Source: an uncultured Anaerosacchariphilus sp.
GTDB lineage: Bacteria; Bacillota; Clostridia; Lachnospirales; Lachnospiraceae
Reading direction: 5' to 3'
Length of the DNA stretch: 7,675 nt
Assembly: GCA_934373375.1 (NCBI GenBank)
Contig: CAKROP010000087.1
Coordinates: forward strand, 1-7,675
The notes under the pieces: model-generated
Seen by the model: the letters and a program-made list of their open reading frames with translations, nothing else
What the model was told of the DNA's origin: nothing
Database searches by the model: none
Shown here: positions 1 to 5,753 of the stretch, piece after piece
How the letters are laid out: the number at the start of each line of letters is the position of its first letter
How positions within the stretch are numbered: position 1 is the stretch's first letter
Position numbers and translations under genes: made by a program

Positions 1-190
1 TGTAGAGCCGCCGGAAATACGCTTTCTTATCACTGGTTTTCGTAAGGCTCCAGGCCATACAGTAAAAGAACAGCGGTGCGGACAGCTTTCCGATCCACTG
101 CAGGAACACCGGCATACCCGGAATCAGCGATCCGATATACCCCAGCACCATGGTCACAAGCGCTATCCGCTTCAATGTAGTTACAGACAT
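1..190 (-). CDS. TraX-family integral membrane protein, N-terminal part (gene runs off the window)
   Basis: An open frame starts at ATG 188-190 and stays open to the window edge, giving the first 63 residues. It is preceded by AGGGAG (198-203) at 7 nt spacing, and an in-frame TAG two codons upstream fixes this start. The protein begins MSVTTLKRIALVTMVLGYIG, then a hydrophobic stretch to about residue 50 including W-I-G-K-L-S-A-P-L-F, and a basic segment after it (K-T-S-D-K-K-A-Y-F-R-R). The order (hydrophobic LK-IAL--M segment, G-LSAP-F--Y segment, then T-D-KKY--RL) matches the TraX family, known from F-pilin acetylation and also found as chromosomal copies of unknown role in Firmicutes. As I recall the family, the first helix usually carries an Asp-His pair; here the equivalent position reads Gly-Tyr (residues 17-18). 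Family assignment is fairly firm from the pattern, but the function here is unknown. It is separated from the upstream small gene by 81 nt containing a palindrome. Confidence 0.72.
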   Translation of the reverse strand, partial: MSVTTLKRIALVTMVLGYIGSLIPGMPVFLQWIGKLSAPLFFYCMAWSLTKTSDKKAYFRRLY

Positions 191-209
191 TTTCTATCTC
201 CCTTTATCG

Positions 210-267
210 TTATTGTTCACTCTGTTCTCAGTAACACGCTTCGCGGGACAGTGCATGTGAACAATAA
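210..267. repeat. Perfect 11-bp inverted repeat, 36-nt spacer
   Basis: TTATTGTTCAC (210-220) is the exact reverse complement of GTGAACAATAA (257-267). Inside it, CTGT (222-225) can pair with ACAG (248-251), and a small CGC-TTC-GCG hairpin (237-245) sits near the centre, so almost the whole element could fold into one long cruciform or RNA hairpin. It lies between the stop of the 53-residue gene and the ribosome binding site of the TraX-like gene. Neither strand shows a strong U-tract directly after the stem, so a classical rho-independent terminator is unlikely. It could be a dispersed intergenic palindromic repeat, an RNA processing or stability element, or an operator. Only one copy is seen here. 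Confidence 0.6.
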
Positions 268-271
268 TCTT

Positions 272-433
272 TTATCTTCCGCATTTTCCTCCGGACGAGA
301 ACAGATTATACCCGACAATCATCAGGGAAAAGGCCGCCAGCGCCCGCACAAACCAGCCGTTGACCGGCATAAAAAAGGTGGTGAGGATTCCGACGCCTAT
401 CCAGAACATCACAAAACCAAGCAGCTGTTTCAT
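272..433 (-). CDS. Small two-helix membrane protein, 53 residues, unknown function
   Basis: A short reading frame from ATG (431-433) to TAA (272-274) is preceded by GGGAG at 5 nt spacing. The product starts MKQLLGFVMFWIGVGILTTF and ends in the polar tail SSGGKCGR. Residues 4-22 form one hydrophobic helix. A short polar turn (MPVNGW) follows, and residues 28-45 form a second helix, so a membrane hairpin is likely. It contains no charged residue inside either helix and a single Cys near the C-terminus. It lies 72 nt downstream of ytfJ on the same strand with no terminator between, so co-transcription with the ytfI-ytfJ block is plausible. I do not recognise a named family. The ribosome binding site, amino-acid pattern and the sense-strand position in an otherwise empty gap support a real gene. 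Confidence 0.68.
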   Translation of the reverse strand: MKQLLGFVMFWIGVGILTTFFMPVNGWFVRALAAFSLMIVGYNLFSSGGKCGR

Positions 434-505
434 AACGGCTCCCGGCATATTATTTCTTATTCTATTCTATGTCCTTTTTTTCGAAATGTGTATCCTGGCA
501 GCCGA

Positions 506-928
506 TTACTCTGCCTTTGGATCTGCCTCCGGCTCGTCCTTTTCGATTACGTCTACTGCGTCCTGGATGGCGTCTGCCACCGGACTCTCATTCTTTGTGC
601 CGCCTGACGCGAACTTGTTCACGAAATCCGGAACCATGTCGAGAATCTTCGTTACGGTATCCTGATTCTTTACATTGACCAGCTTGGTGACGCCATTCGA
701 GATAACCAGGATGGCGCTGGGGGAAATCTTCGCTCCCATACCGCCGCCTGCGTTCTGCTTCTTGTCGCCCGCGAAGGCTCCGGCTCCCACACCGAAGGAT
801 ACGTCTACCAGCGGCAGAATGATGGTGTCGCCGATGGTCACTGCATCGCCGACTACGGTTTTTGTAGTGATAAAGCTGTCCATGCCCTTGAACAGGGACT
901 CTACGGTGGTATCAAATGTATTGTTCAT
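506..928 (-). CDS. ytfJ: GerW/YtfJ family sporulation protein
   Basis: The 140-residue protein starts at ATG 926-928, with AAGGAGG (936-942) at 7 nt spacing. It carries the YtfJ family pattern: an N-terminal segment with V-x-G-x-(A/P)-(V/I) around residues 25-30, a hydrophobic I-I-L-P-L-V-D-V-S-F-G-V-G-A-G stretch (about 36-50), a glycine-rich turn (GGGMGAK, about 61-67), and P-S-A-I-L-V-I (about 70-76). It ends in an acidic, probably disordered tail. Length is close to that of the Bacillus subtilis homologue. In B. subtilis YtfJ (GerW) is made in the forespore and is linked to spore germination; that role is family knowledge. The upstream neighbour is a DUF2953 protein, the same pairing as B. 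subtilis ytfI-ytfJ. I could not find a convincing promoter in the 130-nt gap before it. Confidence 0.93.
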   Translation of the reverse strand: MNNTFDTTVESLFKGMDSFITTKTVVGDAVTIGDTIILPLVDVSFGVGAGAFAGDKKQNAGGGMGAKISPSAILVISNGVTKLVNVKNQDTVTKILDMVPDFVNKFASGGTKNESPVADAIQDAVDVIEKDEPEADPKAE

Positions 929-997
929 AAGAAAGCCTCCTTATTATATCTTCTATGATTACAAATTTTTATCGCGATTTCGCACTGCCCAAACCAC

Positions 998-1031
998 TTA
1001 CGCCTGTTATGTGTAAAAAGGTGCAGCGTAA
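998..1031. repeat. Imperfect inverted repeat in the ytfI-ytfJ spacer
   Basis: On the plus strand TTACGCCTG (998-1006) pairs with CAGCGTAA (1024-1031), an 8-bp stem with one bulged base and a 17-nt loop. It sits in the 130-nt gap (929-1058) between the DUF2953 gene and ytfJ. No U-tract follows it on either strand, so it is not a standard terminator. It could be a weak attenuating or RNA-stability hairpin, or chance. Nothing else convincing is seen in this gap apart from the ytfJ ribosome binding site. Confidence 0.3.
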
Positions 1032-1058
1032 TTCAGGATGCTTTGTCATATCGGTCCG

Positions 1059-1952
1059 TCAGGTCACCATTCGATATACAAAGCGGACATTTTTGTCCCG
1101 GTACAGCCTCCAGGCAATCTGCGCGACGGTCAGCAGCCGGATGCGGCCCTTCAGATGCAGCTCACCCTCCAGCACAGTCTCCTGAAAATCAGGGACTACC
1201 TTCACATTATCCATGAAAAGAGGATAAAATATACTGATGCCGCCCAGAATTTCTCCGGTCAGCGCCGGGTCGTCCGTTCCGAAACGCAGGTCGCCCCATA
1301 CTTTGTTCGGAAGCAGTTTCACCAGAAAACCTTTCAGTTGGCTCCAGGCAAGACTGAGTGCCGCCTTTGTGCGGTCGTCCGTGGCAAAGCGCTTCATTCG
1401 TTTTATTTTAACATAGAACCGGTGCAATGTATATTTAAGATTTTTTAATTTTTTCGGAATAGAGCTTAAACAGCGCCAGACAGCCTTCAGGAAGCCCACA
1501 AGCATTCTCAGAAAAGTGGTAATTTTCCTGAAAATTCCAGTCTTCTGCTGCTTACGGGCAGGCTCCGGATCCAGTTCTTCTGTTTCCTCATCTACGGGCT
1601 CTATGTGGATCTCCTGTTCTGCCGACTTTCCCGCGTCCTCCTCTGCGTCCGCGAAAACTTCTTTCATCCCATCCTCTATCTCTTCTTCATCCGCCAGAAA
1701 ATCCTTCACGGTAAAAATAAGTACCTTCAACTTCGCCGACAGCTCACCGTCCCGAAAGCTCACCGGTACCCGTACCAGCTGAAGCAGCCAGTGTACCTTC
1801 GCTTCCACGAAAAATTCCTCTTTCTTTTTCAGATGGGCCTCGTACCGAACCGGCACCAAAAGAAGCAATGCCAGAATCAGCAAAGCCAGTCCCAGCACCA
1901 CTGCAAGTATGAGCAGTATGATTTTCAAGATAATCCAGATTATATGCAGCAT
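1059..1952 (-). CDS. ytfI: DUF2953 membrane protein, YtfI-like
   Basis: I place the start at ATG 1950-1952, giving 297 residues, with GGAG 10 nt upstream. A longer frame is open to a TTG at 1976 but that would overlap the upstream gene. The N-terminus is a single long hydrophobic helix (about residues 4-35) followed by a V-P-V-R-Y-E beta-type segment typical of DUF2953. A strongly acidic linker spans about 87-131, then basic helices (about 140-190). The C-terminal region (about 195-297) carries the family block with G-D-L-R-F-G-T-D-D-P (220-229), L-T-G and F-Y-P (243-244 region), and L-x-G-x-I-R-L near 268-273. The protein is probably anchored in the membrane by its N-terminal helix. Its role is unknown; B. 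subtilis YtfI is encoded next to YtfJ in the same order, which is the basis for the symbol. It starts 4 nt after the 105-residue gene ends, so the two are translated from one message. Confidence 0.85.
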   Translation of the reverse strand: MLHIIWIILKIILLILAVVLGLALLILALLLLVPVRYEAHLKKKEEFFVEAKVHWLLQLVRVPVSFRDGELSAKLKVLIFTVKDFLADEEEIEDGMKEVFADAEEDAGKSAEQEIHIEPVDEETEELDPEPARKQQKTGIFRKITTFLRMLVGFLKAVWRCLSSIPKKLKNLKYTLHRFYVKIKRMKRFATDDRTKAALSLAWSQLKGFLVKLLPNKVWGDLRFGTDDPALTGEILGGISIFYPLFMDNVKVVPDFQETVLEGELHLKGRIRLLTVAQIAWRLYRDKNVRFVYRMVT

Positions 1953-1956
1953 ACTG

Positions 1957-2274
1957 TCATTTCTCCGTCCTGCCAAAATACTCCCGCACGGCGAAGCCGC
2001 CGGTCTTCCGGTAGATGTCCTCTACCATCCGCTGTACCAGCTCCAGGGCCTCCTCGTACCCCGCCGCGATACCCACCACAAAAAGATCCTGCTTATAAAA
2101 GGCCGGCTGCTTCAGATGGGCCGCGTGAAAAATATCAAAAAGATTCTCCGGATTGGAAGCCAGGGTAATCAGATAGATGCTGACCATACCCATACCACGG
2201 TTGGCTTTTCTTATAATCTTATCCTTTTTTTTCGCCGTTTTGTCAGTCAGATAAAGATTTTCCGCCCACTGCAT
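1957..2274 (-). CDS. Conserved small protein of unknown function, 105 residues
   Basis: Start ATG 2272-2274 is chosen because GGAGAGG (2283-2289) lies 8 nt upstream; a TTG further upstream (2293-2295) has no such site. The product is predicted soluble: a basic N-terminal region (K-K-K-D-K-I-I-R-K, about 15-24), then a tight, conserved-looking core from NRGMGMVSIYLITLASNPEN (about 26-45), a motif F-D-I-F-H (46-50), H53-L-K-Q, V-V-G-I-A-A-G-Y (66-73) and a helical C-terminus. I recall similar proteins in Clostridia next to DUF2953 genes, but I know no function or named family. Two His residues (50, 53) and no cysteines are present. It opens the ytfI-ytfJ block and is followed by the DUF2953 gene after 4 nt, which suggests a shared role with that membrane protein. 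Confidence 0.82.
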   Translation of the reverse strand: MQWAENLYLTDKTAKKKDKIIRKANRGMGMVSIYLITLASNPENLFDIFHAAHLKQPAFYKQDLFVVGIAAGYEEALELVQRMVEDIYRKTGGFAVREYFGRTEK

Positions 2275-2282
2275 TCCGAAAT

Positions 2283-2289
2283 CCTCTCC
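2283..2289 (-). promoter_or_regulatory. Ribosome binding site GGAGAGG deciding the start of the 105-residue gene
   Basis: GGAGAGG lies 8 nt before the ATG at 2272-2274. It favours that ATG over the upstream in-frame TTG at 2293-2295, which it would otherwise fall inside the coding region of. Confidence 0.75.
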
Positions 2290-2327
2290 AGACAACAGTC
2301 TGTCCGCTCTGCGCTTACGCTATTGTC
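2289..2327 (-). promoter_or_regulatory. Possible hairpin-forming leader before the 105-residue gene
   Basis: On the minus strand GACAATAG (2320-2327) can pair with CTGTTGTC (2291-2298), 8 bp with one G-T pair. A competing perfect stem CAGAC-TGTT-GTCTG (2289-2302) and a small GCG-TAAG-CGC stem (2311-2320) overlap it. The second stem ends right at the GGAGAGG ribosome binding site, so alternative folds could affect its access. No good sigma-A promoter is seen in the 62 nt between the NUDIX terminator and this gene. The regulatory meaning is inference. Confidence 0.3.
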
Positions 2328-2336
2328 CTAAATTCG

Positions 2337-2373
2337 AAAAATGAGGGTATCGAAACCTATCCGCGACACCCTC
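2337..2373 (-). terminator. Rho-independent terminator of the NUDIX gene
   Basis: Reading the minus strand, GAGGGTGTCG (2373-2364) pairs with CGATACCCTC (2352-2343) as a 10-bp stem with one G-T pair and an 11-nt loop, followed directly by ATTTTTCG. It begins 16 nt after the NUDIX stop codon. It separates block 2 from the ytfI-ytfJ block. Confidence 0.88.
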
Positions 2374-2389
2374 TTTCCTCTCGTTTCTT

Positions 2390-2842
2390 CTAAAAATACT
2401 TTTTATTGCCCCAGAGATTACTCTTTTTCAGATCCAGATACTCATTGTAGGCCCGCTCCAGAATCTGCTTCTCATTGGAAAACTTCAGCAGATGGTAGGC
2501 CTCGTGATACTTATAATATCCCGAATCCACAAAATACTCCTCGCGCTGTGGTTTACTGTAATAATTGTCCGCCATCATCAGATACCAGTGAACGTCCTTC
2601 TCTACGGTGTCCTCCGGCACCGTGAAAGAATACTGGCTCTTGCCAATATACTTGATAATCGCAGCATCTACGCCCGTTTCCTCGCGCACTTCTCTTAACG
2701 CCGTCTCCTTGTACTCTTCTCCCGGCTCTACAGTCCCCTTCGGCAATACCCAGCCCTCGTAACGGTTCTTGTAATTCTTGTACAAAAGCAGGATCTTACC
2801 TCGAAATATTACCACACCGCCACAACTGGTTGCTTCAATCAT
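2390..2842 (-). CDS. NUDIX hydrolase, 150 residues
   Basis: Start ATG 2840-2842 follows AGGAGG at 7 nt spacing; a longer open frame reaching a TTG at 2911 would run through the promoter and is rejected. The fold begins with a beta-strand segment (C-G-G-V-V-I-F, 7-13) and G-W-V-L-P-K-G (30-36). The complete Nudix box spans residues 36-58: G36, E42, R50-E51, E54-E55 and G57-V58 all match G-x5-E-x7-R-E-U-x-E-E-x-G-U, with the glutamates that bind the divalent metal. The enzyme should therefore hydrolyse a nucleoside diphosphate linked to another group. The substrate (damaged dNTP, dinucleoside polyphosphate, nucleotide sugar or RNA 5' end) cannot be told from the sequence. The C-terminal third is rich in Tyr and charged residues (Y-Y-K-Y-H-E-A-Y). 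It is probably a house-cleaning cytosolic enzyme, transcribed from its own promoter and ended by its own terminator. Confidence 0.93.
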   Translation of the reverse strand: MIEATSCGGVVIFRGKILLLYKNYKNRYEGWVLPKGTVEPGEEYKETALREVREETGVDAAIIKYIGKSQYSFTVPEDTVEKDVHWYLMMADNYYSKPQREEYFVDSGYYKYHEAYHLLKFSNEKQILERAYNEYLDLKKSNLWGNKKYF

Positions 2843-2849
2843 TGCAAAA

Positions 2850-2855
2850 CCTCCT
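2850..2855 (-). promoter_or_regulatory. Ribosome binding site AGGAGG deciding the NUDIX start
   Basis: A perfect AGGAGG lies 7 nt before ATG 2840-2842. It sets the NUDIX start 23 codons downstream of the longest open frame. Confidence 0.88.
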
Positions 2856-2882
2856 GTCCTGGTGTGTTCAAAAACTAGGTAT

Positions 2883-2911
2883 AGTATAGCGCTTTTTGGG
2901 AGATTTGACAA
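2883..2911 (-). promoter_or_regulatory. Sigma-A type promoter of the NUDIX gene
   Basis: On the minus strand TTGTCA (2911-2906) and TATACT (2888-2883) are separated by exactly 17 nt. Transcription should start near 2876, leaving a leader of about 33 nt before the ATG, which contains the AGGAGG site. The -35 box lies inside an imperfect 12-bp palindrome (2908-2919), which could be an operator, though this is weak. Confidence 0.82.
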
Positions 2912-2928
2912 GCGTTTGTTATCACCTT

Positions 2929-4440
2929 CTACTCGGTTCCGTTCATCAGATCCTTCAGAGCCTTATTCCCGTACCATTCCTGAAAAATCTGCCGTGCAAT
3001 GGGCACTGCGTACTCGCTGCCGCTGCCGCGCTCCTCCACCAGCACGCAGACCGCGATATCCTGGTCCCCGGTATCAGAAAAGCCTACAAACCAGGCGTGA
3101 CTCTTACTCTTATCGCTGGTGTACTCGGCTGTTCCCGTTTTACCTGCGGTCTCAAAGCCCAGATCCTTCAGCTTGCTTCCTGTTCCGCTCTCCACTACGG
3201 CCTTCATATATTCGGTCAGTGCAGCGGCCTCGTCCGCCGTCATCAGGGAGCCGTACTCCTCCGTATCGAAGGTTTTCACCGTCGCGCCCTTCGCGCTCCG
3301 CACCTCCTCCAGAAGATAAGGCTTCATCAGCACACCGTCATTGGCAATGGCGCTGGCAATCAGAGCCATATGAAGGGGCGAAACAAGCGTCTCCCCCTGG
3401 CCGATGGCTGTCATCATCTGCTCCGCGGGCGTGGCGTCCGTTTTCAGGGAAAAGGAGCTCTTGGAATAAGTCAGCGGTGACGGCAGTTCTGTGTTGAACA
3501 GCAGCTCCTCACAGGTACTCTTAAACGCACTCTCATCCAGTGACAGACCAATGGTGGCAAAGGCTGAATTACAGGATTTCGCAAAGGCCTTTGTCAAGTC
3601 CTCGGCTCCATGGGCCTTCTTATTATAACAGCTGATGGTATAGTTGCCCTCCGTAACTTTTCCCTTGCAATTAAAGGAAAAGTCCGCATAGGAATCCGGA
3701 TTTTCCCGCATATACTCCAGCAGCGTCACAATTTTAAACGTGGAGCCAGGCGCGTAGAGTCCCTGGGTCGCGCGGTTGTAGAGGACGCTGCCACTCTCCG
3801 GGGAATCCTCCGCCGTGAGCGTATCCCATTTTTCATTGATAGTACCCGGATCGTAGTCCGGCTTGGACACCATGGCAAGCACCCGCCCGGTCTGTGCTTC
3901 CAGCACTACCACCGCACCCCGGTTCTTGCCCAGGGCGTCGTAAGCGGTTCGCTGCAGATCCATATCCAGGGTGGTCACCACATCATCCCCCTGACTTTTC
4001 TGGTCTTTCACCTGATTTTTCAGTTGCTCTGCCGGTGAGATACTGGAAGTCAGCAGGTAGTAATTGGCTAACTGCTCAATGCCTGTATTTCCACGGGTAG
4101 AATAGCCCACCACATGGGCGAACAGATTAGCATAGGGATATTCCCGGGTCTCTGTACCGTCCGACGCTGTCTTCGTCTCTGCCAGCACTGTGCCGTCCGA
4201 GGCCAGGATATTTCCCCGGATATTCCGTTCTGCATAGGCGTCCAGCCTGGCGTTGTAGGGATTGTTGATTACATCCGGACTTAAGACCGCGTCAAAATAG
4301 ATAAAATAGCCTGTCATCAGCGCAAACAGACCGATGAAAAGGTACGTAATCACTGCCAGCTCATGATTTTTCCTGCTTTTTGCTCTGCCCGCCTTTGACT
4401 CTTTTTGCTTTTCCTGCTTTGGCTGCTCGTTCTTTTTCAA
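2929..4440 (-). CDS. Class B penicillin-binding protein (peptidoglycan D,D-transpeptidase)
   Basis: The 503-residue product has a Lys/Arg-rich cytosolic N-terminus (1-26), one membrane anchor (about 27-48), then an extracellular part. R75-G-N-I with D82-G marks the usual start of the class B non-catalytic domain. The transpeptidase domain begins near 170 and contains S233-T-F-K236 (S233 acylated by substrate and beta-lactams), S289-C-N291 and K434-T-G436, so all three catalytic motifs are intact. Cys258 and Cys271 in the extracytoplasmic domain could form a disulfide. There are no PASTA repeats, and the length is short for a class B enzyme, as in PbpA/PBP2-like forms. It cross-links glycan strands made by its SEDS partner, encoded immediately upstream. 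The start is uncertain: TTG 4438-4440 has GAGG (4450-4453) 9 nt upstream and gives an 80-nt overlap with the SEDS gene. No ATG occurs before the membrane helix; a GTG at codon 30 is the only other choice and would remove the basic tail. Division versus elongation versus sporulation use cannot be decided. Confidence 0.94.
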   Translation of the reverse strand: MKKNEQPKQEKQKESKAGRAKSRKNHELAVITYLFIGLFALMTGYFIYFDAVLSPDVINNPYNARLDAYAERNIRGNILASDGTVLAETKTASDGTETREYPYANLFAHVVGYSTRGNTGIEQLANYYLLTSSISPAEQLKNQVKDQKSQGDDVVTTLDMDLQRTAYDALGKNRGAVVVLEAQTGRVLAMVSKPDYDPGTINEKWDTLTAEDSPESGSVLYNRATQGLYAPGSTFKIVTLLEYMRENPDSYADFSFNCKGKVTEGNYTISCYNKKAHGAEDLTKAFAKSCNSAFATIGLSLDESAFKSTCEELLFNTELPSPLTYSKSSFSLKTDATPAEQMMTAIGQGETLVSPLHMALIASAIANDGVLMKPYLLEEVRSAKGATVKTFDTEEYGSLMTADEAAALTEYMKAVVESGTGSKLKDLGFETAGKTGTAEYTSDKSKSHAWFVGFSDTGDQDIAVCVLVEERGSGSEYAVPIARQIFQEWYGNKALKDLMNGTE

Positions 4441-5749
4441 TCTGCAAATCCTCGTCTTCTTTTAAGAGATACATACCCTGAATAATATAAAACATCAGGA
4501 TGCTGGACACCAGGGAGCTTCCGCCGTAGCTCACCAGCGGCAATGTCACGCCTGTGGACGGAATAAAGCGGATGGCTCCTCCGATGGTCAGGAACACCTG
4601 AAAACCGTAGAGGGTCCCGAAGCCCAACGCCGTATATTTGTAGAATCGGTTCTTGATCTGCATGGCGATATTGATAAACATGATAAAACAGCTCATGCAT
4701 ATCAAAATCAGGCATACGGCGAAGATACCGCCCATTTCCTCCGCAATAGCCGAGAAAATAAAATCCTGCTCCACCACCGGGATCTTATTGGGCATGCCCA
4801 GATTCAGTCCCATGCCGAACCAGCGTCCGGTTCCGATGGCAAATAAGGACTGCGTGATCTGATACCCCTCTTTTTCAATGACACGGAAGGGGTCGGTCCA
4901 GGCCAGCACCCGGACCCGTACGTGGGCGAACAGATGATAGCCGATGACCGCCGCCACCGATCCCGCTCCCAGACCTGCCAGGAAATACAGGGGCTTCTTC
5001 GTGGCCACATAGAGCATTACCAGATAGGTCACGAAGAACAGTAGCGCCCCGCCTAAGTCGCTGGACACTGCCAGCACCAGCACATGGGCCGCCGCCAGAA
5101 TGGTCGTCCGCACAATATCCGCGAATTCCGTGCTCTTACTCAGCATGGCTGCCACAAAAAATACAAAAGTAATTTTCACAAATTCACTGGGCTGGAACAC
5201 AAATTTGCCGATAACCAGCGATAATTTCGCGCCTGAGGTGGTCTTGCCCACTACGGCCACGGCCATCAGAAGCGCCAACCCGCCGATTCCGTAAAGCCAG
5301 GGCAGCTTCTGCAGAAAGCCGCATTTCCGGATCAGTACCGGCACAATCAGTGCCACCGCCAGTGCCACCGCCGCAATCTGAAATTGACGCACTGCCTTGT
5401 CATATGACAGCCGCGTCAGCATGATAAAGCCAATGGCCAGCAGCAGGCACATATTGTTCAGCACCAGCCGATTTGCCTTCGGATAGATAATCCGGGTGAA
5501 CACCAGCACCGCCTGCAGCAGAAAAAACTGAAAGGCGTAGAATACCGCCAGCTTCATTTCCCCGGTCTGCATGTACAGCACCACAAAGGCCAGGGCGTGA
5601 ATCAGGAACAGATTCAGAATCTGCAGCCGAAAGCCGTGGCGCACCTCCTCCTGATCCCGTTTTCGCAGCACCGAATAGCTTAAGGATGTATAAAGCGCAA
5701 TCAGGATAATAAACGCGTATTTGGATAAATCGGTAATCAAGAATACCAT
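4361..5749 (-). CDS. SEDS peptidoglycan glycosyltransferase, FtsW/RodA family
   Basis: The 462-residue protein starts at ATG 5747-5749, 4 nt after the U32 stop; a GGGGAG sequence 12 nt upstream is a rather distant ribosome binding site, so translation may be coupled. It is hydrophobic throughout, with about ten or more membrane segments, more than the small RodA core because of an extra N-terminal set (about 1-135). SEDS motifs are F-Q-P-S-E-F-V-K (185-192), S-S-D-L-G-G-A (229-235), W-T-D-P-F (284-288), G-x-G-L-N-L-G (313-318), Q328-D329-F-I-F with E337-E338, and P398-S-T-G-V-T-L-P-L-V-S-Y-G-G-S-S. D329 corresponds to the essential Asp of FtsW/RodA; here it follows Glu-Gln rather than the usual His-Thr. 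The enzyme polymerises lipid II into glycan strands with the adjacent class B PBP. A charged, Lys-rich cytosolic tail (about 430-462) overlaps the PBP gene. FtsW, RodA and SpoVE roles cannot be separated from sequence alone. Confidence 0.94.
   Translation of the reverse strand: MVFLITDLSKYAFIILIALYTSLSYSVLRKRDQEEVRHGFRLQILNLFLIHALAFVVLYMQTGEMKLAVFYAFQFFLLQAVLVFTRIIYPKANRLVLNNMCLLLAIGFIMLTRLSYDKAVRQFQIAAVALAVALIVPVLIRKCGFLQKLPWLYGIGGLALLMAVAVVGKTTSGAKLSLVIGKFVFQPSEFVKITFVFFVAAMLSKSTEFADIVRTTILAAAHVLVLAVSSDLGGALLFFVTYLVMLYVATKKPLYFLAGLGAGSVAAVIGYHLFAHVRVRVLAWTDPFRVIEKEGYQITQSLFAIGTGRWFGMGLNLGMPNKIPVVEQDFIFSAIAEEMGGIFAVCLILICMSCFIMFINIAMQIKNRFYKYTALGFGTLYGFQVFLTIGGAIRFIPSTGVTLPLVSYGGSSLVSSILMFYIIQGMYLLKEDEDLQIEKERAAKAGKAKRVKGGQSKKQEKS
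4450..4453 (-). promoter_or_regulatory. Putative ribosome binding site for the TTG start of the PBP gene
   Basis: GAGG lies 9 nt before TTG 4438-4440, inside the SEDS coding region. It is short, but it is the best match near any usable start of the PBP frame, whose preceding in-frame stop is a few codons further upstream. Translational coupling to the SEDS gene is likely. Confidence 0.45.
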
Positions 5750-5753
5750 ATAT

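Noticed and set aside
194..256. 20-codon minus-strand frame upstream of traX
   Set aside because: It is made almost entirely of the palindromic element and has no ribosome binding site; it ends in-frame just before the traX start and looks fortuitous.
943..948. TATAAT on the minus strand before ytfJ as a -10 box
   Set aside because: No acceptable -35 lies 16-18 nt upstream, and the transcript would start within or next to the AAGGAGG site. I also found no clear forespore sigma match, so no promoter is called.
969..1049. 26-codon minus-strand frame in the ytfI-ytfJ gap
   Set aside because: There is no ribosome binding site, and the composition is like random spacer sequence overlapping an inverted repeat.
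1950..1976. TTG start for the DUF2953 protein
   Set aside because: It would overlap the upstream gene, while ATG 1950-1952 has a GGAG upstream and places the membrane helix at the N-terminus.
2843..2911. TTG start adding 23 residues to the NUDIX protein
   Set aside because: The extension runs through the -35 and -10 boxes and the perfect AGGAGG site that serves the ATG at 2842.
2778..3497. 239-codon plus-strand open frame
   Set aside because: It is antisense to the NUDIX and PBP genes, and its Arg/Ser/Pro-rich translation is typical of a shadow frame.
4437..4715. 92-codon minus-strand frame inside the SEDS gene
   Set aside because: It is an alternative frame of a gene with intact SEDS motifs and has no independent support.
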